64,000 bases of DNA from Pachyseris speciosa (lineage: Eukaryota; Cnidaria; Anthozoa; Scleractinia; Pachyseridae). The notes under the pieces are model-generated. The model searched no databases, had not been told where the DNA came from, and saw only the letters and a program-made list of their open reading frames with translations. Shown here one piece after another: positions 36,890 through 48,016 of this stretch; positions within the stretch are counted from its first letter, which is position 1, and the number at the start of each line of letters is the position of its first letter. The stretch spans positions 58,249-122,248 of the forward strand of contig JAEMWC010001619.1 in NCBI GenBank assembly GCA_016490735.1, given 5' to 3'. Position numbers and translations under genes: made by a program.

Positions 36890-37214
36890 AAATTAGGGTT
36901 AGCGAAAAAACTTAGGGTTAGGGTTTACAAACGAGAAAAAAACTAGGGTTGGGGTTATTATGCTAATGAGGGGCTAGAAAAAATGTCTGAAATGTTAGGA
37001 ATAACTGGAATGTTAGGGTTAAAAACAACAGAAAAAACTAGGGTTGGTTAATTTATGCTAATTATGCACATGATTATGATAATTGACACCTGAAGACAAT
37101 AGCCCATAGGCAAATAAGTCCCATTGGACCGAATACTGCTCTCTGATTGGCTAGGGGTTTTTGATTGACAACCTAGACAATCCTTTGAGTGCCATACCGC
37201 CGAGCAATACTACT
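36890..37214 (-). repeat. Polinton right terminal inverted repeat
   Basis: The inverted match of 16250-16575. On the plus strand TTAGGGTTA-type motifs occur from 36,858 to 37,045, then the outer 180 bp match base by base except the 8-bp difference noted at the left end. Confidence 0.9.
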
Positions 37215-37220
37215 TACGTG

Positions 37221-38321
37221 TTATTAAGATAAGGGCAAAAGTTTCCTTACGCTGTTGAGGTACCAAGATCGAAAAACAGTCTGCCAAGCCGAGTAAAAAC
37301 ACTCGTTCGCTTGCAAAGAAAGCAACGTAGCAAAAAAAAAACCAAACAATTCAACTACTTCTTTGCGTCCAAAACGAGTACAGATGATTGTTATTTATAT
37401 CCATTCCATTCCTGAACAAAAGTAACAACGATTAAACCAAATGTTAAGCTTCTATTTATTTAATTTACCTCACTGTCCTGCGCTGTGTTGTAGAGGTTTC
37501 TACTACTTGAAAATTCGCAAGCTTCAGTTAAGTAAAAACAAGCATCCGCAAAAATAGCAAACGGTTTGTCCAAAGAAAGAACTTTTTCCACAGAGTTTGA
37601 GCTACTCGTTCCTCCCATTAACACAGGTAAACTGTTAAGTGAGCTTTGTTAGTGAGATGCAAGATGCCGCGGTAAAGTGAAAGCCCTTGAAGCGTTGATT
37701 TATACTGTTTTCAACCGCACAATCGATCCAAGTTTGAAGCTTTTCTTGAGAAAAATCGCTCTTCCTTTCATCACTTGAAAATTCACCTTCCGGAGTATCT
37801 TTTGACAAGTTCTTGATTTTTATGCTTTTTACGCGAATTTAAAGACAAACTTCGATCGAAGAAGATGAAGTTGTTTTGCTTAAAATGAAGAAACCAAGTG
37901 GAGGTGAAATTACAAGCCGCAGAAAGAGCGCGAAAAATCAAGCCTCGGTTTGGGTGTCCCACACCTGGCTTGAGCCTGCGATCAAATCGAAAGGAAGAAC
38001 CTGGTCAGCGGTCAAGATCAAAAAAAACAGCTGACCTCGATGAGGTCTCAACTTGAGCCCGCGATATGGTCACGTGACACTGCTCAGCGGATACCTTGTT
38101 TTGACAGGTGTCAATTGGCTATAAGATGGATGTCCAGTATCAAAGATGTACGCTGGGTGTACACTGTAAACTAGCTGGTCAGACACTGCTCAGCTGCTGG
38201 GCCAGGTGGAGTATAGCCGCCACGTTGGATTATTATGATTATTATTAGGATATTATTACTTATTGGGAAACACCACCGTCGTCGTGCGTACGCGCCCACG
38301 AGCAATACCGCTAGCCATTTT

Positions 38322-38353
<32 letters not shown>

Positions 38354-39237
38354 AGGTATGGTGCTCCGCTATAGAAAATTCCTAGTAGGAAAGAGAATGA
38401 CAAAAAAAGTTAAACGGTAGGTAAAGTTCGCTTTCTCTCTCTCTATAATTCTTGTCAAGAGATTTACTATTGGCCCAGCCTGTTGGTGTTCCTCTGTGGG
38501 AATCTACACGACTGCCCTAAAAGTCGGTAAGGGAATAAACCAGGACATGTAATCAGTATTCCTAATTTACCTTAAGAAATGTTGAGATAGCACTTTTACA
38601 CTAACATCTCATACCCGAAAATTAAAGTAGTGTAAATACGAACTTCAGACACTTTGAGAATGTTTGTATAAATTTCATCAAATATCTAAGTGTTGCCCTT
38701 GCATAGTGAAGCAATCTCACGGCGTCTCATTTTTCTCTAGATTTTTCTCACCGGTATGTAGAAAATATTGATAGAAGCACTTTGCAGTGCCCTTAGTTTA
38801 CGCTTCTATGATTGAAATCTTAACATGGTGACAAACAGGAAGATAGCAATTTGATTGAATGATGCCAATTTACAATTCCACTCTTATTAAAATACCAATC
38901 TGCCAAGCCCGAATGGCACAAAATGCGTCGAGCTATTTAATGCAACATTAATCTATGGTAAAACGAATCACAGGAGAAAACTAATAACTGGCTACAAACA
39001 ATCACAGTAAAGTTCAAGTTAGGGGTGTTTTAACGACTGCCATTTCCACTATTTTATCTGTATTTATTAGCTCGATACAAGGGAGGTCAGTCTTGGGGTG
39101 AGTGGTTTGTTTTGGGTCAATGAAAGTTTGTTACCTTAAGGATAAATATAAGACTGCCTTCCCCAGCCTTTTTGCACCATTTTTTGAAATTAAATTTCTT
39201 GTTGGAAGAAATGAGGTTAAAAGGAGTGTCTTGGTTG
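37221..39237. other. Non-coding, repeat-derived sequence
   Basis: No gene supported. The stretch 37,940-38,220 has near-repeats of its own words (CTGACCTCGATGAGGTCTCAA; GACACTGCTCAGC twice, at 38,076 and 38,192) and looks like part of a dispersed repeat. The remainder shows nothing distinctive. Confidence 0.4.
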
Positions 39238-40877
39238 TCAGGTAAATGGCCTCTTGCAGATCTGCTTTAACGAGTCATAAAAGTGTTCACCGACAACGTC
39301 AAACAGTGTATTGTTTGTCCAGATAGGTTATGGAACAGCATTGACAAGTGCTGCTAAAGTATGTCTTTTCCATTGTCTTCGCCAAACGGCTATAAGAGCT
39401 ATATTCTGATAACGAGTCTCAATCGCTAAAGACACGCTGTTGAAAAACCACTCAATCGCTCACTGAACTGAAACACGTAGGGTACAAGACTGTAGCAACG
39501 TTGGAAGAGAACTGTTCTGTAGGTAAATAAATTGATAAAGGTATAAGTAGCCGTTAACAGCCACAATTGCAGTTGACTCGGATAGCATGCTCATAATGGC
39601 GATATCAGCCATTAGTCTCTCAAAGCGAGGAGTACGAAAAGTTCCCCAAGGAGCTGATGTTCTTTTGCAAAGCATATGACAGATGTGATCAATCACAACC
39701 ATACTGCCTCGTTCTACGACTTCTGCAGCGCCACGGATTAAACCAAGGATAGCGATGGATTGTAGACTGTCAAGATCTGCTTGTTAAACCCGAAATACCC
39801 GAAATACCCGAAATCGTTAAACCCGAAATACCCGAAATACTACCGTAAAGTAAGTGGGCGCTAACAAGACATAAGAATATGCCGGATGGGAAATGTTATA
39901 TAACCGCTGAACGCAAATTCGACAGATAGGTTTTAGAATTACTACCATGAGAGGAGAGAAAATTGCAATTATAAGTTTGCCTTCTTTGGTTTCTTTGCTG
40001 TACACTGGATAAAGATATCCTGAAATGCAGCTTCCAGTAATAAGCGGCAAACATCCTGGAATGATCATCTTGAAGAACAGACTTAATTTATGTTTTATTG
40101 ACCGTGTGCCGAAATGATTGGCGATGAGGTATACTTGTAAGCATACGCTTGTTAGAAACACAGTATTGAGAAACTTCTTGTCAGAAAGTTTGGAATGAGA
40201 TATTCCTAGAACCTGTAGAGCAATTCGATATAGTGTGTCCAAGCAGTACGTTAGGAAAGAGAGCAAGAGAAGGCGTCCTTTCACCCCGGTTAACTGAAAC
40301 GGGCGGAATAGGAGTAACATATTTGTAAATTACCAAAAGTAGAGAAAAGCACAAGAGACTACAGATGAATTGTTCGCATCCATTGAACTTGTGATGGTAT
40401 TAAATCTCCTGGTTGGAATTCGCAGTTGTGTTCAATTTTATAACAGAAATAAGAGGTTGTCATGTATACTGCACCTATAAGGCAAGCGGTTACAAGTGAA
40501 ATCAGAGCTCCTATGTACATTGATTTACACACTGTATGGGACATGGATGGCATAAATTGCTTCCAAGCTTGGATCTGTCTTTGTCTTGGTGAATTTCTGG
40601 TGAACCTTCGTTCTCTTCTGGTGAGCATGCATCGATCACCCTTACTTAAGGATGCCTAGACGTCAGAAAGTTGGCGCTTGTGGTTTCTCTGTCGCTATAT
40701 TTTTGGTAAATAAGCTCGTCGGCAAAAAAACCATTCTCGACCTGCGCTTTCTAACAGATTGAAGCCGAACGATTCTGCGGTGAATTCAGGTTCTTCAGGG
40801 TTGTAGTGCTCTGTCACGCTTCGTGTAAAGCTGAACACAGTGTGGCCTACCACCTCCATAAATGTGCTGTTACTCAT
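39238..40877 (-). pseudogene. Multi-membrane-span family, copy A
   Basis: N-terminus MSNSTFMEVVGHTVFSF, NPEEPEFTAESFGFN, then membrane segments (MYIGALISLVTACLIGAV; LTYCLDTLYRIALQ), RICVQRLYNISHPAYSYVLL, IDHICHMLC, GTFRTPRFERLMADIAIM and a C-terminal CKRPFT. It aligns throughout with copy C (45659-47288) but has stops and frameshifts, plus a short 9-bp repeat insertion at 39,785-39,838. Function unknown. Confidence 0.8.
39785..39838. repeat. CCGAAATAC 9-bp repeat inside copy A
   Basis: Five or six copies of CCGAAATAC interrupted by GTTAAAC blocks, placed where the other copies of the family have continuous coding sequence (after the QADL motif). Confidence 0.8.
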
Positions 40878-41897
40878 TTTCGCAAAGATCTTAACTTCCG
40901 AGTTTGTAATGATATTTTGTAATGCTTATTCTTCCCTTTATTCTTTCTATCACCGGAAATTTCGTTGAAGCCTGTCTGAGGTCTTCATTTCTTACTTTAG
41001 AAATTCTTTCAAAAGATATTTTATTCCGGATCTCAATTATCTTATGCAGTACGGTTCTTTGAGTTGTCCCGATGAATTCACTCTTCTCAGGCTGGAGTAG
41101 GGACCTGGAAAGGAAACCGGAAAACTAAAAGGTTTTTTTTTCAGACAGTATCTTGGATATATTTCCATATGACTCATTACATATGTTCAAATATAGTATA
41201 TGATGGAAAGAAAATCGGAAAACCGAAAGGGTTGAAAATATTTTGAAAAATGTCGCAACTGGAACAACTTATGTGTGATACTCAAGGTGGTGTTATTTCC
41301 TATACTGACTGATTAATTATTAGGTACTTCAGTGTTAAACATTGAAAATTGGTAAAAGTTAACATTTCATTTTTTCTAAATTAATGATATTTCTTTGGCT
41401 ACCTTCGTTTACGTGCATAAGGCTCTTGCTATAATTGACACGTTGTTATTGTCTACGATTCCTACAGTTCATCTGTAGCTTTATAAATAACTCTTCCTTG
41501 ACGTTTTTAGGAACCACGTGGTCATGATACAGTTGTCCACTTCCTGTGTAGAGCACGTTCATTTTGTAGCTTCTCGTGCTACACATTTATTTTAACACGG
41601 TTGTTTTTAATGATTAATTTAATTATTGAAATATTCCCTGTCAGCCTTAATTCTCAGTTTGGTGAAAAAAGGAAAAAAAAAAACCTTGAACGTTTCTCGG
41701 GTCGAGCATTGAACTTTTTACGTGACTGGTTTGTGCTTTCGTTTTAACAGTTGTTAAACTGAAATATTTTACGATCAAAGCGACGTGGGAGGCTCATCTT
41801 CCATTTCTAAATGTTTTGCTAAAACGATGTTTCCTTGAATAGAAAAGAAAAAGTGTTTATTTTTTCCTTGACATCTCAAATTAAAATCGGCCATTAA
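40878..41897. other. No gene; region between head-to-head copies A and B
   Basis: AT-rich, with no open frame of note. It presumably contained the start regions of copies A and B. Confidence 0.4.
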
Positions 41898-42544
41898 GGG
41901 GGGACTAACTTAACTACAGACTTAGCGTTGTTGCCAAGGGATTTTTGCGGACTGTATTTGTAAAACACAGTTTTTCGGTGTTTTTGCCACTGTATTGGTG
42001 AAACGTGCGAAGAGGTCAACATGTAAAATTAATAAATTGCTATTGCGCATGCGTAACTTGCCCCAGGCCCCAACCGCGCCTTAGAGAGAAAAATCCCTAA
42101 AACTTGGAGAAAATTATGTGAATTTCCGATTTTTTTGCCAATCGGAGATATTCCAGCCTTCTTTACAAGCCTACGTAAGCAATTGTTGTTAACGTACATA
42201 ACTGCAATGATAATTACGAAATGGTATGAATTTGCGTGCTTATGACGTCATAAATCTCAGAAAAATGCGAATTTCCAAAAATCGATACGTAGAGTTTTGC
42301 ACCTTGGCGATTGTTAACCATTGGCACCATTTTCGATATCCAGAAGAGTACGCCACTCGAGTTTTCTGTTCTGGTCACGTGACTTACCAAATATGGTTGT
42401 GACTCGAAAATCTTGTAAACCTTTTTGATTGTAAAAACATAGCCAGACAGCTTGCCTGTGCAAGTTAGGGTTTCCAAGATATGAGCGTTGGGAACTTTCC
42501 ATAGCAACAATGTTAGCTCATTTTGTAGTTAAGTTAGTCCCCCC
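41898..42544. mobile_element. TTAA-flanked MITE, 647 bp
   Basis: Perfect 21-bp terminal inverted repeats beginning GGGGGGACTAACTTAACT, flanked on both sides by TTAA (41894-41897, 42545-42548). TTAA target use is seen in piggyBac and Kolobok families; the termini here are not the usual piggyBac CCYT type. No transposase inside. Confidence 0.88.
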
Positions 42545-42744
42545 TTAAATGTGCATTTGCGATTTACTGGAAAACGCTCTTACAGATTTTCCTTTCGTGC
42601 CGTAAAAAAAGCCATACAGGACTGGTATCATGTAAACATCACTTAGAATACTTTTGCACTTCAAAGAATTGCTCCTCGACTGAATTCGTCAAACTCACTG
42701 GTACCCATTAATCACGAAAGTTGACGAAAATACAGGAGCCTTTA

Positions 42745-42815
42745 CAACAACAACAACACCTTTATTCGCCTTGTACTTAATTACATACATATATAAATAG
42801 AGAAAAGATAATATT
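42745..42815 (-). mobile_element. Non-LTR element 3' tail fragment
   Basis: On the minus strand AATTAAGTACAAGGCGAATAAAGG is followed by a GTTGTTGTTGTTG tail; first 14 bases of that tail are exact repeats. It resembles the tail at 45,440-45,465 and the insert in the BEL element. Confidence 0.55.
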
Positions 42816-43091
42816 TGTTTGTACTTAATAAAGCCCGCATCTGAAATAATCCTACGATTTTCTAGCCAGTTCTCCAGATTTTAAGAGTTAAGGAATTGAG
42901 ATAGAATCTATTTTCAAAGAAGCAGTTTTAAAAGTACAATGTAATAAGAGAGAAAGAGTACATGCTTAAGTTATGTTTTAACTATGCTGTTCTGACAGTA
43001 AATAAGGTATCTTTAGGCTAGCCCAATTTGAGAACATTCAAACTCATGAATACCTACGGAGCTACGGAAGTCATAGAACGCCGGAAGAACA

Positions 43092-43131
43092 ATGGTTGTC
43101 ATTGATCACATTTTCCATGTCATTTGAAAAA

Positions 43132-43162
<31 letters not shown>

Positions 43163-43558
43163 CACATCAGTTTCTTGGGGAAGTTTCCGTACTCCTCGCC
43201 GTGAGAGACTGATGGCTGATATCGCCATCATGGGCATGTTGTCTGAATCAAAGGCTATAGTATCTGTGAATGGATACTTATACCAATCTTTCTTACCTTT
43301 ATTTTAGCTTTTTGTTGTTCATACGACAGTTTCTTTGGTGAGTGAGTGGTTTTTATAAGTGGTTCTTTGGCGATAGCAACTCGTTATCAGAATATGGCTG
43401 TCGTGGCTGTTTGGCGGAAACGATGGAGGAGACACATTTTGGTGGCGATTGTAAACACAGTGCCACTCTCCATGTGGATCAGCGCTAACCTCTTAGTCGT
43501 CGTTTATGGGGGTTTTCACGACACATCGAAAGAGCCTTGCAAAATGCCGTTTAGTTAA
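43092..43558 (+). pseudogene. Multi-membrane-span family, copy B (3' fragment)
   Basis: Remnants only: VVIDHIFHV, then a poly-A plus CA microsatellite (43127-43167), then GKFPYSSP-frame sequence equivalent to SFRTPRRERLMADIAIM, and an intact last part SLAIATRYQNMAVVAVWRKR ending CKMPFS. The N-terminal two thirds are missing. Divergent to copy A. Confidence 0.8.
43127..43167. repeat. Poly-A plus (CA)n microsatellite
   Basis: About 22 adenines followed by about nine CA units, inside the copy B pseudogene. It may mark the tail of a lost retroposed sequence. Confidence 0.9.
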
Positions 43559-45658
43559 GGCATGACTGAGATACATGGAAAATTTGAAATTTGAAATGAG
43601 AAAATAAACCAATCTCAACTTAATCCAGGATTGTCATTTCGATTTTTCAACATGTCACACAACTCCAATACTTCAGATGGCTTTTTATAACAGAGACCTT
43701 ACCAGGGCAAGACCTGAGGGAGCCGTATCCGGGACCCATGAAGCTAGTCAATTATGTTAACTGCATCGTACCACTCCTCGTGTTAAAACACCTCAACGTG
43801 TCTCAACCATTCATTTTTACACATAAACCTCCTATTTACCGCAAAACATGCCCCGAGGAATGTGCGTATCCTTTTCTTCCAAGGCCCGTGCGAAACATCA
43901 CCAGTCGGTTAGTCTCCCTTCACTGGTGTTCTATTGAAAGTTGATGAATGTATCCCTAACAGCGTTTTCTTTTTAAGTTTGAAAAATAAAGAAAGAAGAC
44001 CTTTGTGTAAAAGAAGAACACGTCATAGACTATATATTAATTTTTCATCCACCCGTGAGCCCGGTTTGTAGGCTGAGAATCCTTAATATAGTTATCTTGT
44101 TTGTCTGAGATTAGTTTGGCGATAAAACTGCTTTAGTTTAAATTATTCAATCACTAATTAGAATCAATGACAATCGAGGAGCGGTGCAACAATTATAATC
44201 GTGAAAGCGACTTTTGCCTCTATCCAGTTCTAAGTATAGTGAAGCAAGGCCGTATTTAGGAGGTTGGGTCAAATTACGTGGTTGGCCTCTTTCAAGTGAG
44301 ATAGACATTACTGAATTTTACAAACAGGAACAAACTGCTCCACATACGATCTTTTCCAGAACAAAGCCCCGCACTGAATTAAAAAGATATCGTGAAGATA
44401 TTCACCCTACATTGTACGGCTTATTGTCTATCAGGTTTCCAGTGTTCCCATCCTTGGAGGAATAACTGACATCATTTTTTATCCTAGGTCTTTCAAATGC
44501 TAGTCTTTCAAATGTTACTGTCCGTATTTTGATTCTTTTCTCTTTTACCTTTTTACTATTGAATTTTTCAAATATTAAGGGTCTAAGAACCTTAGATTAA
44601 GAGGCTATATAAACGTATTATTATTATTATTATTATTATTATTGAGTGATCGTGGATAGATTCCCAGTTGTTTTGTTTTGCCGAATGGGATCGTGTAAGT
44701 TACGTGGAAACCATTTGCAGTTTAATGTGTCTGTCGGATTTCATCAAATCACTTCGTTTTCAGGGCTTAGATGCAGCTCCCCCTAGTTTGAAATCTACTT
44801 AATTATCTTGAGTCACGCGTCACCTGGCGATTTGACCCACCCAGTTTGCACTATGGGCTAATGTAATTTGGCCTACTATAAAGCATGACACTTTGATATC
44901 ACACCAGCCACATTTCTATGGCGTTTTAGTGCGGCGACGAAAGGACCTTTGGCAGGTCGCTCGAATCGCAGATATCTTAAGAGAATCCTTGCCACCGTTC
45001 CTTGCATGTTCTTTATGGTTATTTTCAATAATCCCTTACGGAAAACCCGCAACTTACAGCCAGATGTAGCAAAAATGAAATCCTTTCCCGGATTATAACA
45101 ACAACAATAGTCTCTTTGTTATTATGAAAAATGCTTGAGTCATATTCTTAAAGCTTCAGCTGTTATTTCATGGCAGAGCCTTATCCTCAGAACACAATGA
45201 CAATTGCGGTCACCTTTTAATACTATCACATTTCTATAGGTTATATTTCTATATCGTATACAGTCACATTTTCTCGTTATGTATATTTCTGATCCCTTTT
45301 AACTCATTGACTCAAAACAGCTAAAGAATGACTCCAAACATTCCAGTTATTTCAGTCTCCAGGCTCGAAATCGTTCATACAAGTGTTTTGTTTTTTCTTT
45401 TTCTAATTTTACATATCTACGTAATGATAGAGAAGAGCAAAATAAAGTTGTTGTTGTTGTTGCATGGCATCAGCGAGTCCAGACGGGTCATATGAAAAGT
45501 AGACTTATACGTTTGGAGCTCCGCTGCTTGGCTACTGAAATGTATATATTAAAGCTTCAGCTGTTTTTATATGACAGAGCCTTACCACCAGAACACAGTA
45601 AAAATTGGCAGGCTCCAAGTTGCATAAATGATTAACCTCGACGCAACGGCACCAACTG
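43559..45658. other. No gene supported
   Basis: Short open frames at 43738 and 44214 have no recognisable domain. There is an ATT microsatellite (44,620-44,644). A 50-bp block (AAAGCTTCAGCTGTT...GCAGAGCCTTA-C-CAGAACACA) is present twice at about 45,150 and 45,551. A non-LTR-type tail AATAAAGTTGTTGTTGTTGT lies at 45,441. Confidence 0.45.
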
Positions 45659-47288
45659 TCAAGTAAAAGGCATTTTGCACGTCTCATTAAAGTGCTCGAT
45701 GAGCGTCTCGTTAGCGCTAAACCGGCCATGTACAATGCCTAACAGGTTTGTGTTGGTCCACATGGCCATTGGCACCACATTAACAATCGCCACTAAAATA
45801 TGCCTCATCCACTGTTTTCGCCAAACAGCCATGACAGCCATATTCTGATACCGAGTCTCAATCGCTAGAGACAGACTGGTAAAAAACCATTCAATCAATA
45901 GCTGAACTAAAGCATGAATGGCAAATTCGTGAAGTACATTTTCAAGGGATCTGTTTTGTAAGTAAACGATTTCATACAAGAACGAGAAGGCGGTAACTGA
46001 AACTATAGCCGTTGATTCATACAACATGCTCATAATGGCGATATCAGCCATCAGTCTCTCACAGCGAGGAGTACGAAAACTTCCCCAAGGAGCTGATTTG
46101 CGCGTCCAAAGCCGGTGACAAATATGATCAATCACAACCATGGCGCTTCGTTCTATGACTTCTGCAACGCCGTGCATTATCCCAATCGTAGCAATGAGTG
46201 GTAATGTTTCAAGATCTGCTTGTAAAACTCGACACATAACCGCTGATCCAAAGTACAACGGCGACAATAACACGTAAGAATATCCTGGATGGGTGATGTC
46301 ATATAATCGTTGAGCGCATATTCGCGAGATGGGTTTAATAATCACTCCAATGAAGGGTGCAAAGAGTGCGATAAGCATTCGTCCTTGTGAATTTGTTTGT
46401 TTGTTGTAGGCTTCATAAATCAAATTTACTACGATGAACGACAGAAGGAAACAAAAAGAACCTGGCACTATCATTTTGAAGATCAACGTCAGCTTTTGCC
46501 TCCTTGTCTGTCTACGAAAGGAATTTGATATAAGACAGACTTGCCAACTTACACTGGCAAGAAATACAACATGAAGTGGTATCTTTTGTAAACGAGTTAT
46601 TTTGGAATGAGATATTCCTCGCGCTTGTAGAAAAACACGATAAAGTGCTTCCAAGCCATAACATATACAAAAGACCAGAATCAGTTTTCTTTTGGTGCCT
46701 TTCAACTGAAATGGACGAAAAAGAAATAGCATAAGTGTAAAGTACCAGGCGTAAAGGAAAGCACAGAAGATCAAACTAGAAATTGTTCTCATCCATTGGA
46801 CATCTATTGGAATTCTCTCATGGAATTCACAATAGTTTGCAGTTTTATAACAAAGATAAGTGATCAGCACATAAAGTGCACCTAAAAAGCTAGCAGAAAG
46901 TAAGGAAATCAAAGTTCCGATGTACATTGATTTAAAAACTGTACAGAGAGGGGATGGTCTAAGCTTCTTCCAAGCTACGGCCCTTTCTTCATCTCGCTGA
47001 TTTTCTTGGGTTTCTTCAACTTCCTCTGGTGAGGATGCATTGATAAGTTTTATCTCAAGACTCTTAGCCGCTAAATATTCTATGCTTGCCGGTTCTTTGT
47101 TGCTGTATTCTTGGTAAATGAGCTCATCAACAGGCTGACAATACCATTCTCGACCAGTGCTTTCCAGAGGATTGTAGCCAAAAGACTGCTGTGAATTCAG
47201 GTTCTTCTGGGTTGTAGCGCTCTGTGACGCCTCGGGTAAAACTGAACACGATTTGTCCAAACACCTCTATCAAAGTCCTGCTACTCAT
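45659..47288 (-). CDS. Multi-membrane-span family, copy C (most complete)
   Basis: A single open frame of 533 codons from the ATG at 47260. The family's usual start (MSSRTLIEVFGQIVF, ATG 47288) is in another frame, because 2 bases are missing near 47,185 relative to copy D. Either the internal ATG is used or the gene is broken. After a hydrophilic 130-residue N-terminus come about eight to ten hydrophobic segments (MYIGTLISLLSASFLGALYV; SSLIFCAFLYAWYFTLMLFL; LIYEAY region; YVLLSPLYFGSAVM) with conserved cytosolic-looking motifs RICAQRLYDITHPGYS, IDHICHRLW, SFRTPRCERLMADIAIM, and a final ETCKMPFT. I do not recognise the family; transporter, channel or receptor cannot be told. Confidence 0.7.
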
Positions 47289-48016
47289 ATTGACGCCTTA
47301 AAATTCAGTTTGGATCTTCCTTGCTTGGTGTCTTATCCGAATAATTCGAAACACTTTGTATCTATCAGGCTTGGTGCACTGGATGAAACTAATTCATTTC
47401 ACATCTAATCAATTGTGCTACATGATGGATACTTCCGGGGTGGATAGTCCATGTCATTTGTCAGTTTTGTGGACCTAAAATTATCAACTCTCATTATTTG
47501 TGAAAATGATCCCATTTACTCCTATACGATAAGATTTATTTAACCCGGCTTAGCTAAGGTTGCGATCTCCCAACAATTCCTGAAAACTAGCAAATGTTTA
47601 AGCAGTTCTGAAAACGTTCTTTTTCTGGCTTCATCTTCTAACCCTGCTCTGGTTCACATAATGCACGTCCAAAATCTTATTCCATTGCGACTTAAACCGT
47701 GGAAACTGAACGTAGTGGGCGTAATCGTTTAAGATTCCTTTCAGTTCAGTCGGTTCCTTGCGAAATAGCACGTTGAAACCCTTTTCAACCATTTCGATTT
47801 CTCAGTTGGTTTCCGGTTTTCGTCTACAGGCTGTCAACAGCAAAGTTCATTAGAATAACTAATTAACTTAGCGGTATTTATAAAGCACTGAAACAACACC
47901 GAGAACTCAGATATGCTTTACTGAAATCGCCGGACGGGAAACGATAAACCGAGCAATTAGTTGGAATAACGAATAAAAAGCTGTAAGAGTAATATTGTTG
48001 GGATCTGCGCGCTGAA
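47289..48016. promoter_or_regulatory. Shared upstream region of divergent copies C and D
   Basis: 728 bp between two opposed start codons, with no open frame of note. By position it would be a bidirectional promoter. No clear TATA box is seen; a GATAAACCGAGCAATTAG stretch is near the copy D start. Confidence 0.4.

Larger units (their letters stand above)
16250..37214. mobile_element. Polinton/Maverick (adintovirus-like) provirus, 20,965 bp
   Basis: Bounded by inverted repeats that start AGTAGTATTGCTCGG and end in its complement. Flanking hexamers TACGAG (16244-16249) and TACGTG (37215-37220) match at five of six positions; AG...CT ends and 6-bp target duplications are what Polintons show. 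Inside are the defining genes: protein-primed DNA polymerase B, retroviral-type integrase with chromodomain, FtsK/HerA packaging ATPase, adenain-like protease, double-jelly-roll major capsid and penton proteins. A parvovirus-like PLA2 protein and a Bcl-2-like protein recall adintoviruses. At least a dozen stops, frameshifts and a rearrangement make it a decayed copy. Confidence 0.95.

Noticed and set aside
42214..42510. 98-codon minus-strand frame inside the TTAA MITE
   Set aside because: No similarity to a transposase and no sign of coding constraint.
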